Shown here piece after piece: positions 34,893-44,852 of a DNA stretch of 47,990 nt (its first letter is position 1; the number at the start of each line of letters is the position of its first letter). The DNA is from Antrodiella citrinella (lineage: Eukaryota; Basidiomycota; Agaricomycetes; Polyporales; Steccherinaceae), in contig SGPM01000204.1 of NCBI GenBank assembly GCA_004802725.1, positions 1 to 47,990 of the forward strand, written 5' to 3'. The translations under genes and the position numbers were made by a program. Below the pieces are notes generated by a model. The model saw nothing but the letters and a program-made list of their open reading frames with translations, ran no database searches and was not told the DNA's origin.

Positions 34893-35734
34893 GGGGGCAA
34901 GATAGTAGTAGCACGGACGTGTGAATCGGGGGAGCCGAGGAGATGCTAATATGACGGCGGGGTCTATAGCAGACGCGAGAGCAGGACGAAAGATGAACGC
35001 TCAGGGACGTGTGTGGTTAGGATGTGCTTCGAGTTGACTTCGAGAAGTTCCAGTGCTGGTAAGGGTGTCCGTGATTGAAGCTCCCCACGAATGCGTGTAG
35101 CACTGGTCGAAAAGCTGCACCGCCGGGAGGCGTGTCAACGGGAGTCTTAACTGCACCAGGATGGAACAGATCAACCTGCAAGATAATAGGACTGATTAGA
35201 CCAGTCGATATGTCAGTGCTGAGACAAAAACCAGGGGATCTGTAACCACGTTGCTTGCCGCTGGCTGCTTATTGTCTCCAGAATTGAGTCCCCTGGACTG
35301 GGAATGGACGTGGCGGCACGCGATGACAACGGTTGGAAGGGCGGAGAAGACGCCTCAAAGAAACGTGAATACGATACTATCGAGAGAGAACATGCATAAA
35401 GAGCAAGGCGGGCTGTGAGGAAAGGAAGAGCCTAAGATGGCATGCTCGGAGGAGGCAAGTTGGGTGAGCAAGAAAGGCTCTCATCGGCTACAGTGCGGCG
35501 AGCCGCCCATCGCAGGCTATCCTTTCTCTAAACTCGTTGTTCAAGCTCATCTCTGCATAAAAACCTCAGAACACACATACAGCAAATGGAGATACATATC
35601 CAGGTCATGAAGGGTTTGAAGCACTACTATTTGAGTCTGGATTCAATCCAGGAACCTTTCCCGGGCCGGCGGCAACTGTCGATCATTATGTCGCAGTACG
35701 GTGCTTACCAGCCTGAGCTTGCTTTCCTTCCACC
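34893..35734. other. Intergenic: divergent region between small protein and F-box gene
   Basis: More than 800 bases without a credible ORF. A plus-strand frame at 35586-35864 overlaps the F-box start and is probably 5' leader. No repeats were recognised. Confidence 0.4.
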
Positions 35735-36998
35735 ATGTCCTCCCCGCGATTGCTCGAGTTGCCCACAGAATTGCGCTACGAGATATACGAGACCTATCTT
35801 GAATATCACAGACATGTTCGATACCTGGGCCAGCCGACAAATCAGCATCTCCGCTTGCTACTGACAAGCAAACAAATCTACCTCGAAGCGGGCCCCATTC
35901 TGCGGAGATACGTCTCCTTCTTGCACGAACGACAGATCGCAGCGTTCATCAAATGCGATGCTGAGTTCGCCCGTGTCACACACGCCGATGTTGCCAATGA
36001 CGGTCGGCTGGTACATCCTGCCATAAAGTCCGAGGTAAGGCAGCACTGTCCGTCATTTTTGGAGTTGTCTCGCTGACTAGTAGGCTCAGGAATTACACCC
36101 TCTTTCCCAGCTATATATTGCACTTCGCCTTCTGCCGTCGCTGCAATATCTACGAGTCTTTGAATGCAGGCAAGGGCTGCCGTTCACCACGAAAGGTTGG
36201 GATGTTCAGCTCATGCATGGAATACTTCTCACATAACTCCCAGGGAACCTTGCGGCCCATCTCCTGCTGGAGTCGGAGCAAGCCATGTTTCCCACCAAGA
36301 TCGGTCCTGACCTCAAGTCGTACGAACTTATGATGTTGCCTGAGACACGAGTCCGGCCGCTGTCTGTTCTCCGCTCCGGGTCCCTCCAGACTCTCCGGCT
36401 CTCCGGTCATTGCATCCTTCCCCCCACTTCCCCCATGCCACATCTCAATAACCTCTATCTACATGGCGTAGACGGAAATTTCTTCGATCGCCGTGCATTC
36501 ACAGAGTGTTTCCCAGAGATGCACCAGCTCGAGGTGTTCTCTTATAGTCTACGCACCAACATTGGGTTTGAGCTGCGAAACCGTCACCTCGAGTCTCTGG
36601 TAGAGTGCTCTGGACATTCCTTGCGCACATTGGTCTTGCTCGAATGCAACCGGCTGACCAGCACAGTTATCGCGGATTGCCTTGCGGGCCTCCCAAATTT
36701 GGAGTACTTTGTACTTTCTCTGATCACCGTCGAGGAACTTCGGACGAACTTCCTTCTGTCATTGCCAGAGAAAGTCCAGGTCTTGAAGATTCAAGTGGGC
36801 AATGCTTGGTATGCAGTCAGCCTACGCGAGGAAGAGAGCCGTCTTTGCGATACCATGGAACAATTTCTGGGCTGCAGACCCTTCCACACTGTGGTCATGA
36901 AGTTCAGAGACTCGGTATTCGACGGTCCCAGAACGGAGAGATGCAGGCGTATAGCATTGAACAGAGGAATCTCGTTTTCTACCGATTTCTCGGAGTGA
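35735..36998 (+). CDS. F-box-like protein with leucine-rich C-terminal part
   Basis: The N-terminus MSSPRLLELPTELRYEIYET is an F-box-like start, followed by LLLTSKQIYLEAG. Three exons: an intron near 36034-36084 (GTAAGG to TAGTAG) and one at about 36196-36243 (GTTGGG to CCCAG). The second intron removes an apparent TAA stop and joins TTK|GNLAAHLLLES. The rest has irregular Leu-rich repeats (SLQTLRLSGH, HSLRTLVLLECNRL, LPNLEYFVLSL). It may serve as a substrate adaptor of an SCF ubiquitin ligase; targets are unknown. The stop is at 36998. Confidence 0.75.
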
Positions 36999-37253
36999 AC
37001 GCGTGGAAGCTACCTGTGGTGAGCCATCACTTTCTGTTGTTAAGGTTGCACTCTTTCATGTTGGACTATGCGTAGCAGCACACTACGCTTACCTAGACCT
37101 CAGGATTAAATTGCTGCCAATCACATCGAGCCTATGGTCATGAAGGTCGTTATGATGATTTTAAATATAATTGTCCGAAGTCCGAGTGATGAATGTACGG
37201 GGGAATGAGGGTAAGAAATGGTCCGAGATACAATACATCTGGCTGAAGAAGTT

Positions 37254-38457
37254 CTAGTACTGACGAGGCGGCGGAAATGTGGACATATTAAAATCGTCAG
37301 AGGGGTGGTACGCCCTGGGAGTCTTGCGCCGAAAAGATCCTTCAGCTGTCAACAAACACTCTCATCAGTAACAATATAAATTCGCATAAGACACAACAGA
37401 CCCATCTACCGCTCTACGAGCGGTGTTGCGAGGACTCGATGGAGAGTGACGTACCGGGATGAGGCTGGACAGGCTCAGGTCCGCCCTCCGTCGCGTAGTA
37501 CTCATTAGCAAAAGGTGTTGGGCCTGGATCTTGCGTATGAGCATAATTAGGAAAGTTGGGCGGATATGTAGCAGCCTGGCCGTATCCTCCGAAGTCTTGG
37601 GCCTGCTGCTGCTTGTCTGTGTAGACGCTCGAGAAGCTGGCTTGCTTGGAGTGATATCCCGCTTGTCCGATGACTTCATTCGAGGGCTGCGCATCCCATC
37701 CTCTGTTGTTGAGAGGGATGTCGCTGGTAAGTGGTTTGGTGGGATCATACATCGAATCGTACTTCTCATGATCCAGTCGTTGGCCGGTGCCGTAAGATGA
37801 TAGTACGAAGTAGAAGTAGAGCTGCAAGACGAGATCAGTCAGACATGATCAGCGTCGACTAACTCCATCAAACACGTACTTGCACGGCGGCCAATAGAGC
37901 CCAGAGACCTCCCATCAAACCAATGTCCACCCACGGGAAGATGTTGCACAGCGTATCACCCAAATCTGTCGTAGACACAGCAAAGAAGGTCGCCTGGCAT
38001 GCCGATTTAGCCTGCTTATGTCTGGCAGCGGAAATGGCAATCCACACAGCAGCGACTGAGAAGCCTGCCACCATGATCAAGAGGTGTAATGTGGTGTACC
38101 GCCTATACATGATAGGTCGCTCCTGTCGTTTCATGCAACTTCAGCGGGTGACGTAGCCTTCGAGAAGTACAGAACATACCTGTAGCACACCAAAGAAACC
38201 GAAGAGTTGAATCGCAGCACCGACGTAGCATATGATGGCGAAGATCCATTTCGCAAACGAAAATGTAGCAGCACCCACAACTATAGACGTCTCAATTGGA
38301 GGTCCTGGAAAGCATGAGACTGTCAATACTCACTTTGAGGAGTGGCAACGGCAAGAGTTCCTGCGACTATCCCGAGAGTGAACTGCTCCACGAGAACGGT
38401 GTATATACCCGCATTGACAAGAGGAATGGCACAGCAGCAGTAATCACGGGGTTTCAT
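37254..38457 (-). CDS. Four-helix membrane protein with long cytosolic tail
   Basis: Starts MKPRDYCCCAIPLVNAGIYT at 38457, a conserved basidiomycete opening with a Cys-rich, possibly palmitoylated motif. Four hydrophobic helices are visible: FTLGIVAGTLAVAT, FAKWIFAIICYVGAAIQLFG, LHLLIMVAGFSVAAVWIAIS and IGLMGGLWALLAAVQ. A hydrophilic tail rich in Gln, Tyr and Pro follows. A stop at 37414 is bypassed by a roughly 109-base intron to a last exon ending FRRKTPRAYHPSDDF and PPPRQY at 37254. The topology resembles MARVEL/tetraspan proteins; the function is not known to me. Confidence 0.75.
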
Positions 38458-38720
38458 TCTGAGAACCTGCTCAGGAGATAACGGTGCGAGTGGGTCGTAA
38501 GAGAGATGAGAGTGAAGGAGGAAGAAAGAGAGAAAGAGAGAGCTCGGAGGAGCTGGTCAAGCAACGCTGCACAGCCAAGGGAACTGCGCTCGTGCTCCTT
38601 CCCGACAATGACATACATTTCCGGTAATATGTTCCCACGCCTTGTGGGGCAGCTTGCTCGCACCACCGCGTACGACGTTCACGTTTACGTCCACGACGAT
38701 CCTCCTTCTCTCCAACCACC
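38458..38720. promoter_or_regulatory. Divergent promoter between tetraspan gene and ML-domain gene
   Basis: 263 bases between opposite start codons. A purine-rich run (GAGAGATGAGAGTGAAGGAGG) lies at about 38500-38545. No TATA box is seen. Confidence 0.4.
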
Positions 38721-39456
38721 ATGGCCCGCTTTGCCATTCTCGCCGTCTTCCTCACTGCGTTTGCCACCGCTGCCACCGCACTTCCCCAGCAGGAGGCGCT
38801 ATCTCAGTTGAGCGACAAGTGGTCCTGGAATGATTGTGGTACGCACTCGTTTACCATGTCCGTTATTCCTCGCTGGCTTAACACTGCAACCAGGTGCTTC
38901 TAACATACCACTTCATGTCACCTCCATCTCCATTTCCCCTGATCCTCCGAAGACCGGTGAAGACCTGACTGTCACCGCGCGAGGCACTCTCTCTTCCGAT
39001 CTCAAGGTATCGACTACTTTCCACTCACCAAGCAGGGTAGCAGACTCATCATGATGTTTAGGAGGGTGCATACGCAGATGTCGCTGTCAAAGTAGGACGC
39101 ATCAAGATCCTGCAGAAGGAGTTCGACTTGTGCGAGGAGGCGTAAGTGAATTGTATCGCATGTTCTGTCCCCATAGCTCATACCTGGTTCCTTCCTAGTC
39201 GTAGCGCCAATGCTAGCATTCAATGCCCTGTTACCGCGGGCGAGCACGAGATCACGCACACAGTCAAGTTGCCCAAAGAGATCCCACCTGGTAAGCATTG
39301 GCACATCTGGCACAACAAGGAAACACGTTGAACACTCATATAAACCCTACAGCTCCCTTCAACGTGCACATTGATGGTTACACCATCGATGATGAGGACT
39401 TGTTGTGTTTGGATTTGACTATTGACTTCAGGAAGAGTCGCTTCTTTGGCTTGTAG
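38721..39456 (+). CDS. Secreted ML-domain (NPC2-like) PG/PI transfer protein
   Basis: The signal peptide MARFAILAVFLTAFATAATA is followed by WSWNDCGASNIPLHV, the start of the ML/NPC2 fold. Four or five exons join SISPDPPKTGEDLTVTARG, EGAYADVAVKVGRIKIL, FDLCEE, SIQCPVTAGEHEITHTVKLP and FNVHIDGYTIDDEDLLCLDL. The cysteines fit the family disulfides. It probably binds and moves sterols or anionic phospholipids in the vacuole or secretory path. It ends SRFFGL at 39456. Confidence 0.93.
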
Positions 39457-39680
39457 GTTGTTCACGGGTCATGGTGTCTTTCGAACGCGGTATTTTGTCC
39501 TCTTAGTGTCCAGGATTAACTGCATGTATATACCTGTACTCTAACATTGCTCATATTCACGATATTGTCTCACGTTCACGAGTTTCGTCGTACTTGCGAT
39601 TACTACGTCGGTATGAAGCGCCCAAATTGAAGCGTAGACGGAGCCGATCAAGCTTGCGTGCACTTGACTCGTCACTTCTT
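39457..39680. other. Short intergenic region
   Basis: 3' flank of the ML gene and 5' flank of the exonuclease gene. Nothing else is seen. Confidence 0.4.
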
Positions 39681-39797
39681 ATGCTCTCGTTAATAAGTTG
39701 CAGGCAGGCCCTTTCTCCTTCTCTCTTACCATCATTCAGGTCTTTCAGGGCGAACTTGAACACATATTTTCGTATCTCTCAACTCAGAGGATTCGCA

Positions 39798-40477
39798 ATG
39801 GCATCGTCAGCTAAGCCCAAATACCTCCTCGTCCTCGATTTCGAAGCCACCTGTGGCGACGCTATCCGCATGCCAGAGATCATCGAGTTCCCAACTCTAC
39901 TCTACAACTGGAAGGAGGACAAAGTCGACGCTACCTTCCACGAATATGTCCGTCCCATCGAGAATCCAACGTTGACCCCTTTTTGCACGAGCCTCACGGG
40001 AATTGAGCAGGTAAGACATTCACACAATATATCGGTAGCTCTACTGACCTCTTGCTCGTGTATCAATAGCACACGGTAGATGCTGCCGATAGCTTTCCAG
40101 ACGTATGGACACGTTTCCAGGCTTTTTTGAAAGAGCATGGCGTGTACGACAGGCCCGAAGACTACAGCTTCATAACCTGCGGAAACTGGGACCTTCGGAC
40201 CATGCTACCCAAACAACTCGAATTCAGCGAGTCCGCTCACGGTCTTGATGCTTCGGGAGCCCTTGCCGCTCCCTACAACGATTGGATCAATCTCAAGGCG
40301 GCATTCAGGAAACATAAACAGCTCCGCCACGATAGGGACATGGCGTCGATGCTCAAGCTTTTGAAGCTAGAGTTGGAGGGGAGACACCATTCGGGTATTG
40401 ATGATTGCAGGAATATCCTCAGGATCATACAGGATCTTAAGAAGACGGGCTGGGAGCCCAAGAAAGGCTTGCATTGA
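39798..40477 (+). CDS. ERI1-like DEDDh 3'-5' exoribonuclease
   Basis: Two exons (39798-40011, 40070-40477). All DEDDh residues are present: LVLDFEATC (Asp, Glu), CGNWDLRTMLPKQ (Asp), and HHSGIDDCRN (His, Asp). The order and length (about 207 residues) fit ERI1/THEX1-like nucleases that trim histone mRNA ends, 5.8S rRNA or small RNAs. No SAP domain is present. An in-frame ATG at 39681 would add 39 residues starting MLSLISCRQALSPSLLPS, Arg-containing and without acidic residues, so a mitochondrial form is possible. I chose 39798 because it opens directly onto the nuclease fold. Confidence 0.88.
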
Positions 40478-40967
40478 TGTGAGGAAGGGGCTTTTTGTAG
40501 TACGTCCGCTCTAGGTTTTACACCTTTACATTGATTGTACTTTCTCGCGAAGTATCACAATTGATCATCCCAACTCCACCACTCATCGATGTCTCCGGTG
40601 ATTATTTGCAGGGAAGGGAAAGTCTGGAACATAATAGACGCGTGATCAGTGCAAAGACAATAAAGAGCCTGACACGAGGTATAGTCTAAGCGTTCTCATA
40701 ACACTTTCATTCCTCGACTTCAACCGGAGTGCCTGTTTCGGAAACAGCAAAGGACGGCAGCGACGAGAGACCTGTGGGATGTTCATTCAATCTTCCACTT
40801 TCGGAAGACAATAGGTCGCGCTTTCGGTTCAATTGCTCTCCTGACATTACGAGGTTGCGTGCGTACTGGGTGACCGCCGTGATACGCCAGGATTCACACA
40901 GAGAAAGTACTTCAACCGTTGTCGATGATACTCCTTTGTCTACCTGCCCGACCGATTCTCAGACTAC
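40478..40967. other. Intergenic
   Basis: 3' flank of the exonuclease and upstream flank of the small protein. An open frame from 40729 has no ATG and no family. No RNA gene is recognised. Confidence 0.4.
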
Positions 40968-41366
40968 ATGTCGCCGACCTGCACCCTGCCTTACGAAGTG
41001 CTCTTTGAGCTAACCAACGATACATCCGATGATGCGACATTGCGAGTCCTTCCGAGGGAGCATGGTGGGTCTCGGGCAGGGCCTACAATATTGGTGCACA
41101 CGGGAGACAGCATATCACTTGTCCTCACCGCGGGCATGCTGTATAAATATGCGATAGCACAACGTAGCAAAGAGGTCTTTTTGTCGTGAGTGTCTTCACC
41201 CTGCGGCACCTTACTCTTTCCATTGATGGGAATCGACATGACGTCTAGAGTAAAACTTTGGCAAGATACAAAGTATCACCTGAAGACTGCCTTTTCTGCG
41301 TCATCGTCGATCGAGCACCCACCTTCTGTAGCAGACACTGGGATCAAGGTTATGCTGTCGAATTGA
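40968..41366 (+). CDS. Small uncharacterised basidiomycete protein, family A copy 2
   Basis: Two exons give about 111 residues. It starts MSPTCTLPYEVLFELTNDTS, then ILVHTGDSISLVLTAGMLYK, YAIAQRSKEV, then after the intron VKLWQDTKYHLKTAFS. It is the diverged paralog of the gene at 34425-34892: the block order is the same, and the second intron is at the same place and phase, while the first intron of copy 1 is missing here. No signal peptide is seen. The C-terminus differs completely between copies. Function unknown. Confidence 0.65.
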
Positions 41367-41720
41367 AAGATTACTTGTGCGTAGGCAGTTAAGCGTCGGA
41401 GTACAACCGTCTTATTGACATCTTGCAAGAAGGATTTAGTTCAGCCGCATTGTCGTCTTTGGGCGCGGGTCCGCCAGAGCATTCTCTCCATTCCCCTCAT
41501 CATAGGCAACCGTGTACATATGCATGTATTTTGTGTAGGACCAGGTGTATCATTATATCGTGAATCGACTGGGAAACTGTATCTCCAGATCACCGATCGC
41601 AAGGAATGACGATCATCCAGATCTGGCCTGTTGTACTTGAGCCGCATGCCTATTGTTTGGTTGAGTGAACACCGGACGGTGAGCACAGCGGTCGCGGAGT
41701 GATACTGAGACAACGTTTAC
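41367..41720. other. Intergenic between convergent genes
   Basis: 3' flanks of the small protein and the mannanase gene. A minus-strand open frame through 41441-41713 could be reached if the splice donor-like GTAAGT at the mannanase stop were used, but it shows no GH5 features. Confidence 0.35.
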
Positions 41721-44013
41721 TTACGTGAATATGTCCCGTACCGCGGTTTCGTTCGGGTAAATAGCGAACCCTGGAGATAACAGACCGATGAGACTTGAAA
41801 GAATAGACAATAAGCTGTAGCCGTAGTCCTACCGTCGTTGGGCGAAGCCTAAATTCAATCTGTCTCAGTATCGAGGCTACAGCGAAATAGAGAGGACCGA
41901 CTTACTCCGTTGATCAAAGCATCGGCGTACTTGATCAGTCTATTGCCTCCGTTCTCTGATAATCCGAGTTGGCCGAACTGCCAGGGCATGATCCTAGAAA
42001 TGATGTAATGTTCAGTGGATGAGACGTCTCTGAAAAGAATACGAGTTACCCGCTACACAACGGAAGTCAGTATATGGGTATTGGTGTGGCCGTAATTATC
42101 CTGAACTCACGCATGTTTGGTATCGAGAGCGTGCTCGACCCAGGCTGAATAAATGGTTGTCATATTCACTAGGGTCCATTCGATCAGTACCCTTGGCAGG
42201 TGGAATATTCAGGAGGACCTCACTCAATCCATCGACACCAAATTCCTCAAGTAAGAGCGGCTTTCCAGCCCTGTTTGCCGCTGAGTTGGGACAAGTCAGA
42301 ATCGATCACTTTCTGACGGGGAACGGCGCACATACAGTTGATATGATCATCGATCCATCCAAGACCCCAGTCTTGTACTGAGAAGTTGGAACCTGGGGTA
42401 TCCTGTTAGACTCGGATTAGTCAGTAGCCTGTGACACGCAACGGCCGAAACTTACAAGTTCAGGATACCTGAGTTGACAGATGTCAGTAATTTTCGTCTA
42501 CATGATTCCCTTCAACTACTTGCCATGTTTGAGGGTACAGGTGCTACATATCTGGTCAGGGTCTAATAAACAGCTCGAAGTTTCAGGAACACGTACATAA
42601 GTACCAAAGTCGATATTGGGGAAAGTGATATCCAAGTCGAAGTTCTCTCCCGCTGGTTCCGATGAGGTATGAGAAACAGTGGGCATGTAGGGTGCATGTA
42701 GAAAGCAAGCAAGTACGTACCATCGCCGTTGAAATTGTAATCGCTCACTAGAGTGCCATCGAGCCAGCTTGGAAAAAGTTATGGGCTAATGAACGCACGC
42801 GTGTAGACATTTTTGAAGACGTACTATGTCTCTGGATCAGCCCAGAAGAAATGCCCTTCACCTCCAGTTGTGATCATGTGGTAAGGGTCCCTTCCATTGT
42901 CGTCAGCTGACGCTACACTACATGGAACTGGTATGACATGCATAATACTCACAAACTCCTGACGAAGTCGGATTGCGCTTTGTACCACTGCGGAAGTAGA
43001 TTGGTACCTGCAACGCAGGCAGGTCCAGCGGGAAGATCTCCGAGACAACGAGCCTCGTTCATTAGCTCCCACGCGAAAATCGCTGGCGAGTCCTTGTACC
43101 GCTCAACAATTGTACGCACATACTTCTCTGAGCAGGAATTTGGAATCAGTTTCCAAGAATAGGACAGCAAAGAGGCAGAAAACTTGCGGTAGGAAGCAAC
43201 TATCCGCGGATCTGTGTAAAACACATCATGGGTATTGTTACTTCCGGCGATCCAGTTGATGTACAATTCCATGCCCTGGCCGCAGGGTAAGCAAGAAGTG
43301 TAGCTCACGCTGTCTAACTTCACTTACACCATACCCTACCCAATTGTTTGTGAAGGCCAATAGGACTTTGATGTCGTACTTCTCCGCGGTCTTAATGACA
43401 TTGTCCAGTCGCTGCAAGCCCTGCGGACCATCATTGAGGGTCCAGTCGCTACTGTTCCATATCTCGATCCAAGCTTTGTCAATCGACGTCAGAAATCGAA
43501 GATAGATGTGTGCACACCTGGTAATACGTGAGACCAGACTGGAGCGCGCCAGCAAGTTCAGAGCCATTGATAGCATTGAAGCCCTGCCAGTAATTGTCAG
43601 GACTAAGAAGAGTTTCCGTTGATGCGAGGCGTGACTGACCCATGTGCGTAAGACCTTCACTCCTGCTTGCTTCATGGACTTGAGAGTCTCATCGACGTCG
43701 GACTGTGAGGTAAGAAGAGGCAACCACTTGAACGCAAAACATCAATATCGTTGCGGTTACACAGGAACCAAGTATCACTAACGTAGGAATTGGCTCCTAC
43801 AAATGCCTGATGATGACGTAGTGATTTCAGAGAGCAGAACCACATGAGCCGATGGAAAACACTCACGAAGGGTTGTCCGTCTAGCTCAAACTGCGTACCC
43901 TTTGTGGTCACAAATCCCTTTGAAGGTGACGGTTGGCGTGACGGAACCCCACTCACAACTGTACAGACAGTGGAGATGAGGACGAGAGGAATTGAGATAT
44001 AAGGCCAGCGCAT
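41721..44013 (-). CDS. Secreted endo-beta-1,4-mannanase, GH5 subfamily 7
   Basis: The signal peptide MRWPYISIPLVLISTVCTVVSG leads to GFVTTKGTQFELDGQPF and AFVGANSYWLPLLTS, the GH5_7 N-terminus. There is no CBM1. Many small exons follow with LKSMKQAGVKVLRTWGFNAI, FTNNWVGYGGMELY, the acid/base Glu in FAWELMNEARC, ITTGGEGHFFW and the nucleophile Glu in LLLEEFGV. The end FAIYPNETAVRDIFT is typical. It degrades mannan and glucomannan outside the cell. The ATG at 44013 is preceded by a TATA-like ATATAA near 44053, about 40 bases upstream. Exon edges between 42000 and 42800 are approximate. Confidence 0.92.
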
Positions 44014-44852
44014 TGATAATAGAGGGATGATGTTACTAGATCAGACCACATGTTATATGAGGTCGACGAAAACATCTTGTCGTGAGTATTTGCACCAAGA
44101 AAACGGGCCTTCAATATGGACGGTCCTGTCGCTATACGGGAGAATTTCGGATGAGGGTCAGATGAACCCGCTACAAAACATCTACCCGTAGGGTGGTACA
44201 CATGATAAGTACCTGCGTGACATATAAATGAACAGGCTGCTCATTCCGAGGACATGTATGCCTTCAGTGAAAGCGATTGAGCCGACTTCCACCCGCACAC
44301 TGCATGGTGATCCTACCACGAGACCCACGGACCAGATCTCATTGTCTTGATAGGCGTGTCAAAGGTCAACACCGTGATCCTAGTAGGGTTTGAAGAAACA
44401 GCGTTCGGTCCCAATGTCATCCTGAGGAACGTCGGTGGCCCGTTGAGATCACGGGTGCCAGCGATGATTGAGGTATGAGACCTCAGGTCGGAATGGAAGC
44501 AGTAGTAAGGTTTGCCTATTATACCATCTGGACTGCATGTCAACAAAATCGAGTGCCAGACTATTTTAACTTGGGACTTACTCGTTCGAATATGGTCGAG
44601 AGGATCATCATCATTGTCAACGACTTCGGGGCATCACGAAATTCGTCTGTGAGACGGTAATCGCCGGTCCGTTGGTAGCGATCGAGATCGGAGAAATGCA
44701 GATCTGCAAAACTCGGGTAGCAAGTTGCAACAGCTTCAAGTGAACCAATTCCCTGAGGCTGGTGGTGTACAACACTCTTCACAAGGACACGGCATTGAAT
44801 CTATCACTACGAGACCCAGTATTCAAAACCCAGGTATTAACAAACGTGAGAG
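44014..44852. other. Divergent intergenic: mannanase and IPI1 promoters
   Basis: TATATAA-like sequence at 44053-44058 serves the mannanase. Two minus-strand open stretches (about 44561-44782 and 44313-44546) are separated by an intron-like GTAAGT to GCAG, but lack an ATG and any recognised domain; a third gene here is possible but unsupported. Confidence 0.35.

Noticed and set aside
36190..36245. In-frame TAA inside the F-box-like gene suggesting a pseudogene
   Set aside because: A 48-base intron from GTTGGG to CCCAG removes the stop and keeps the frame.
44313..44782. Possible third gene on the minus strand between mannanase and IPI1
   Set aside because: There is an intron-like gap and open frames, but no ATG, no known motif, and both neighbouring promoters must fit here.
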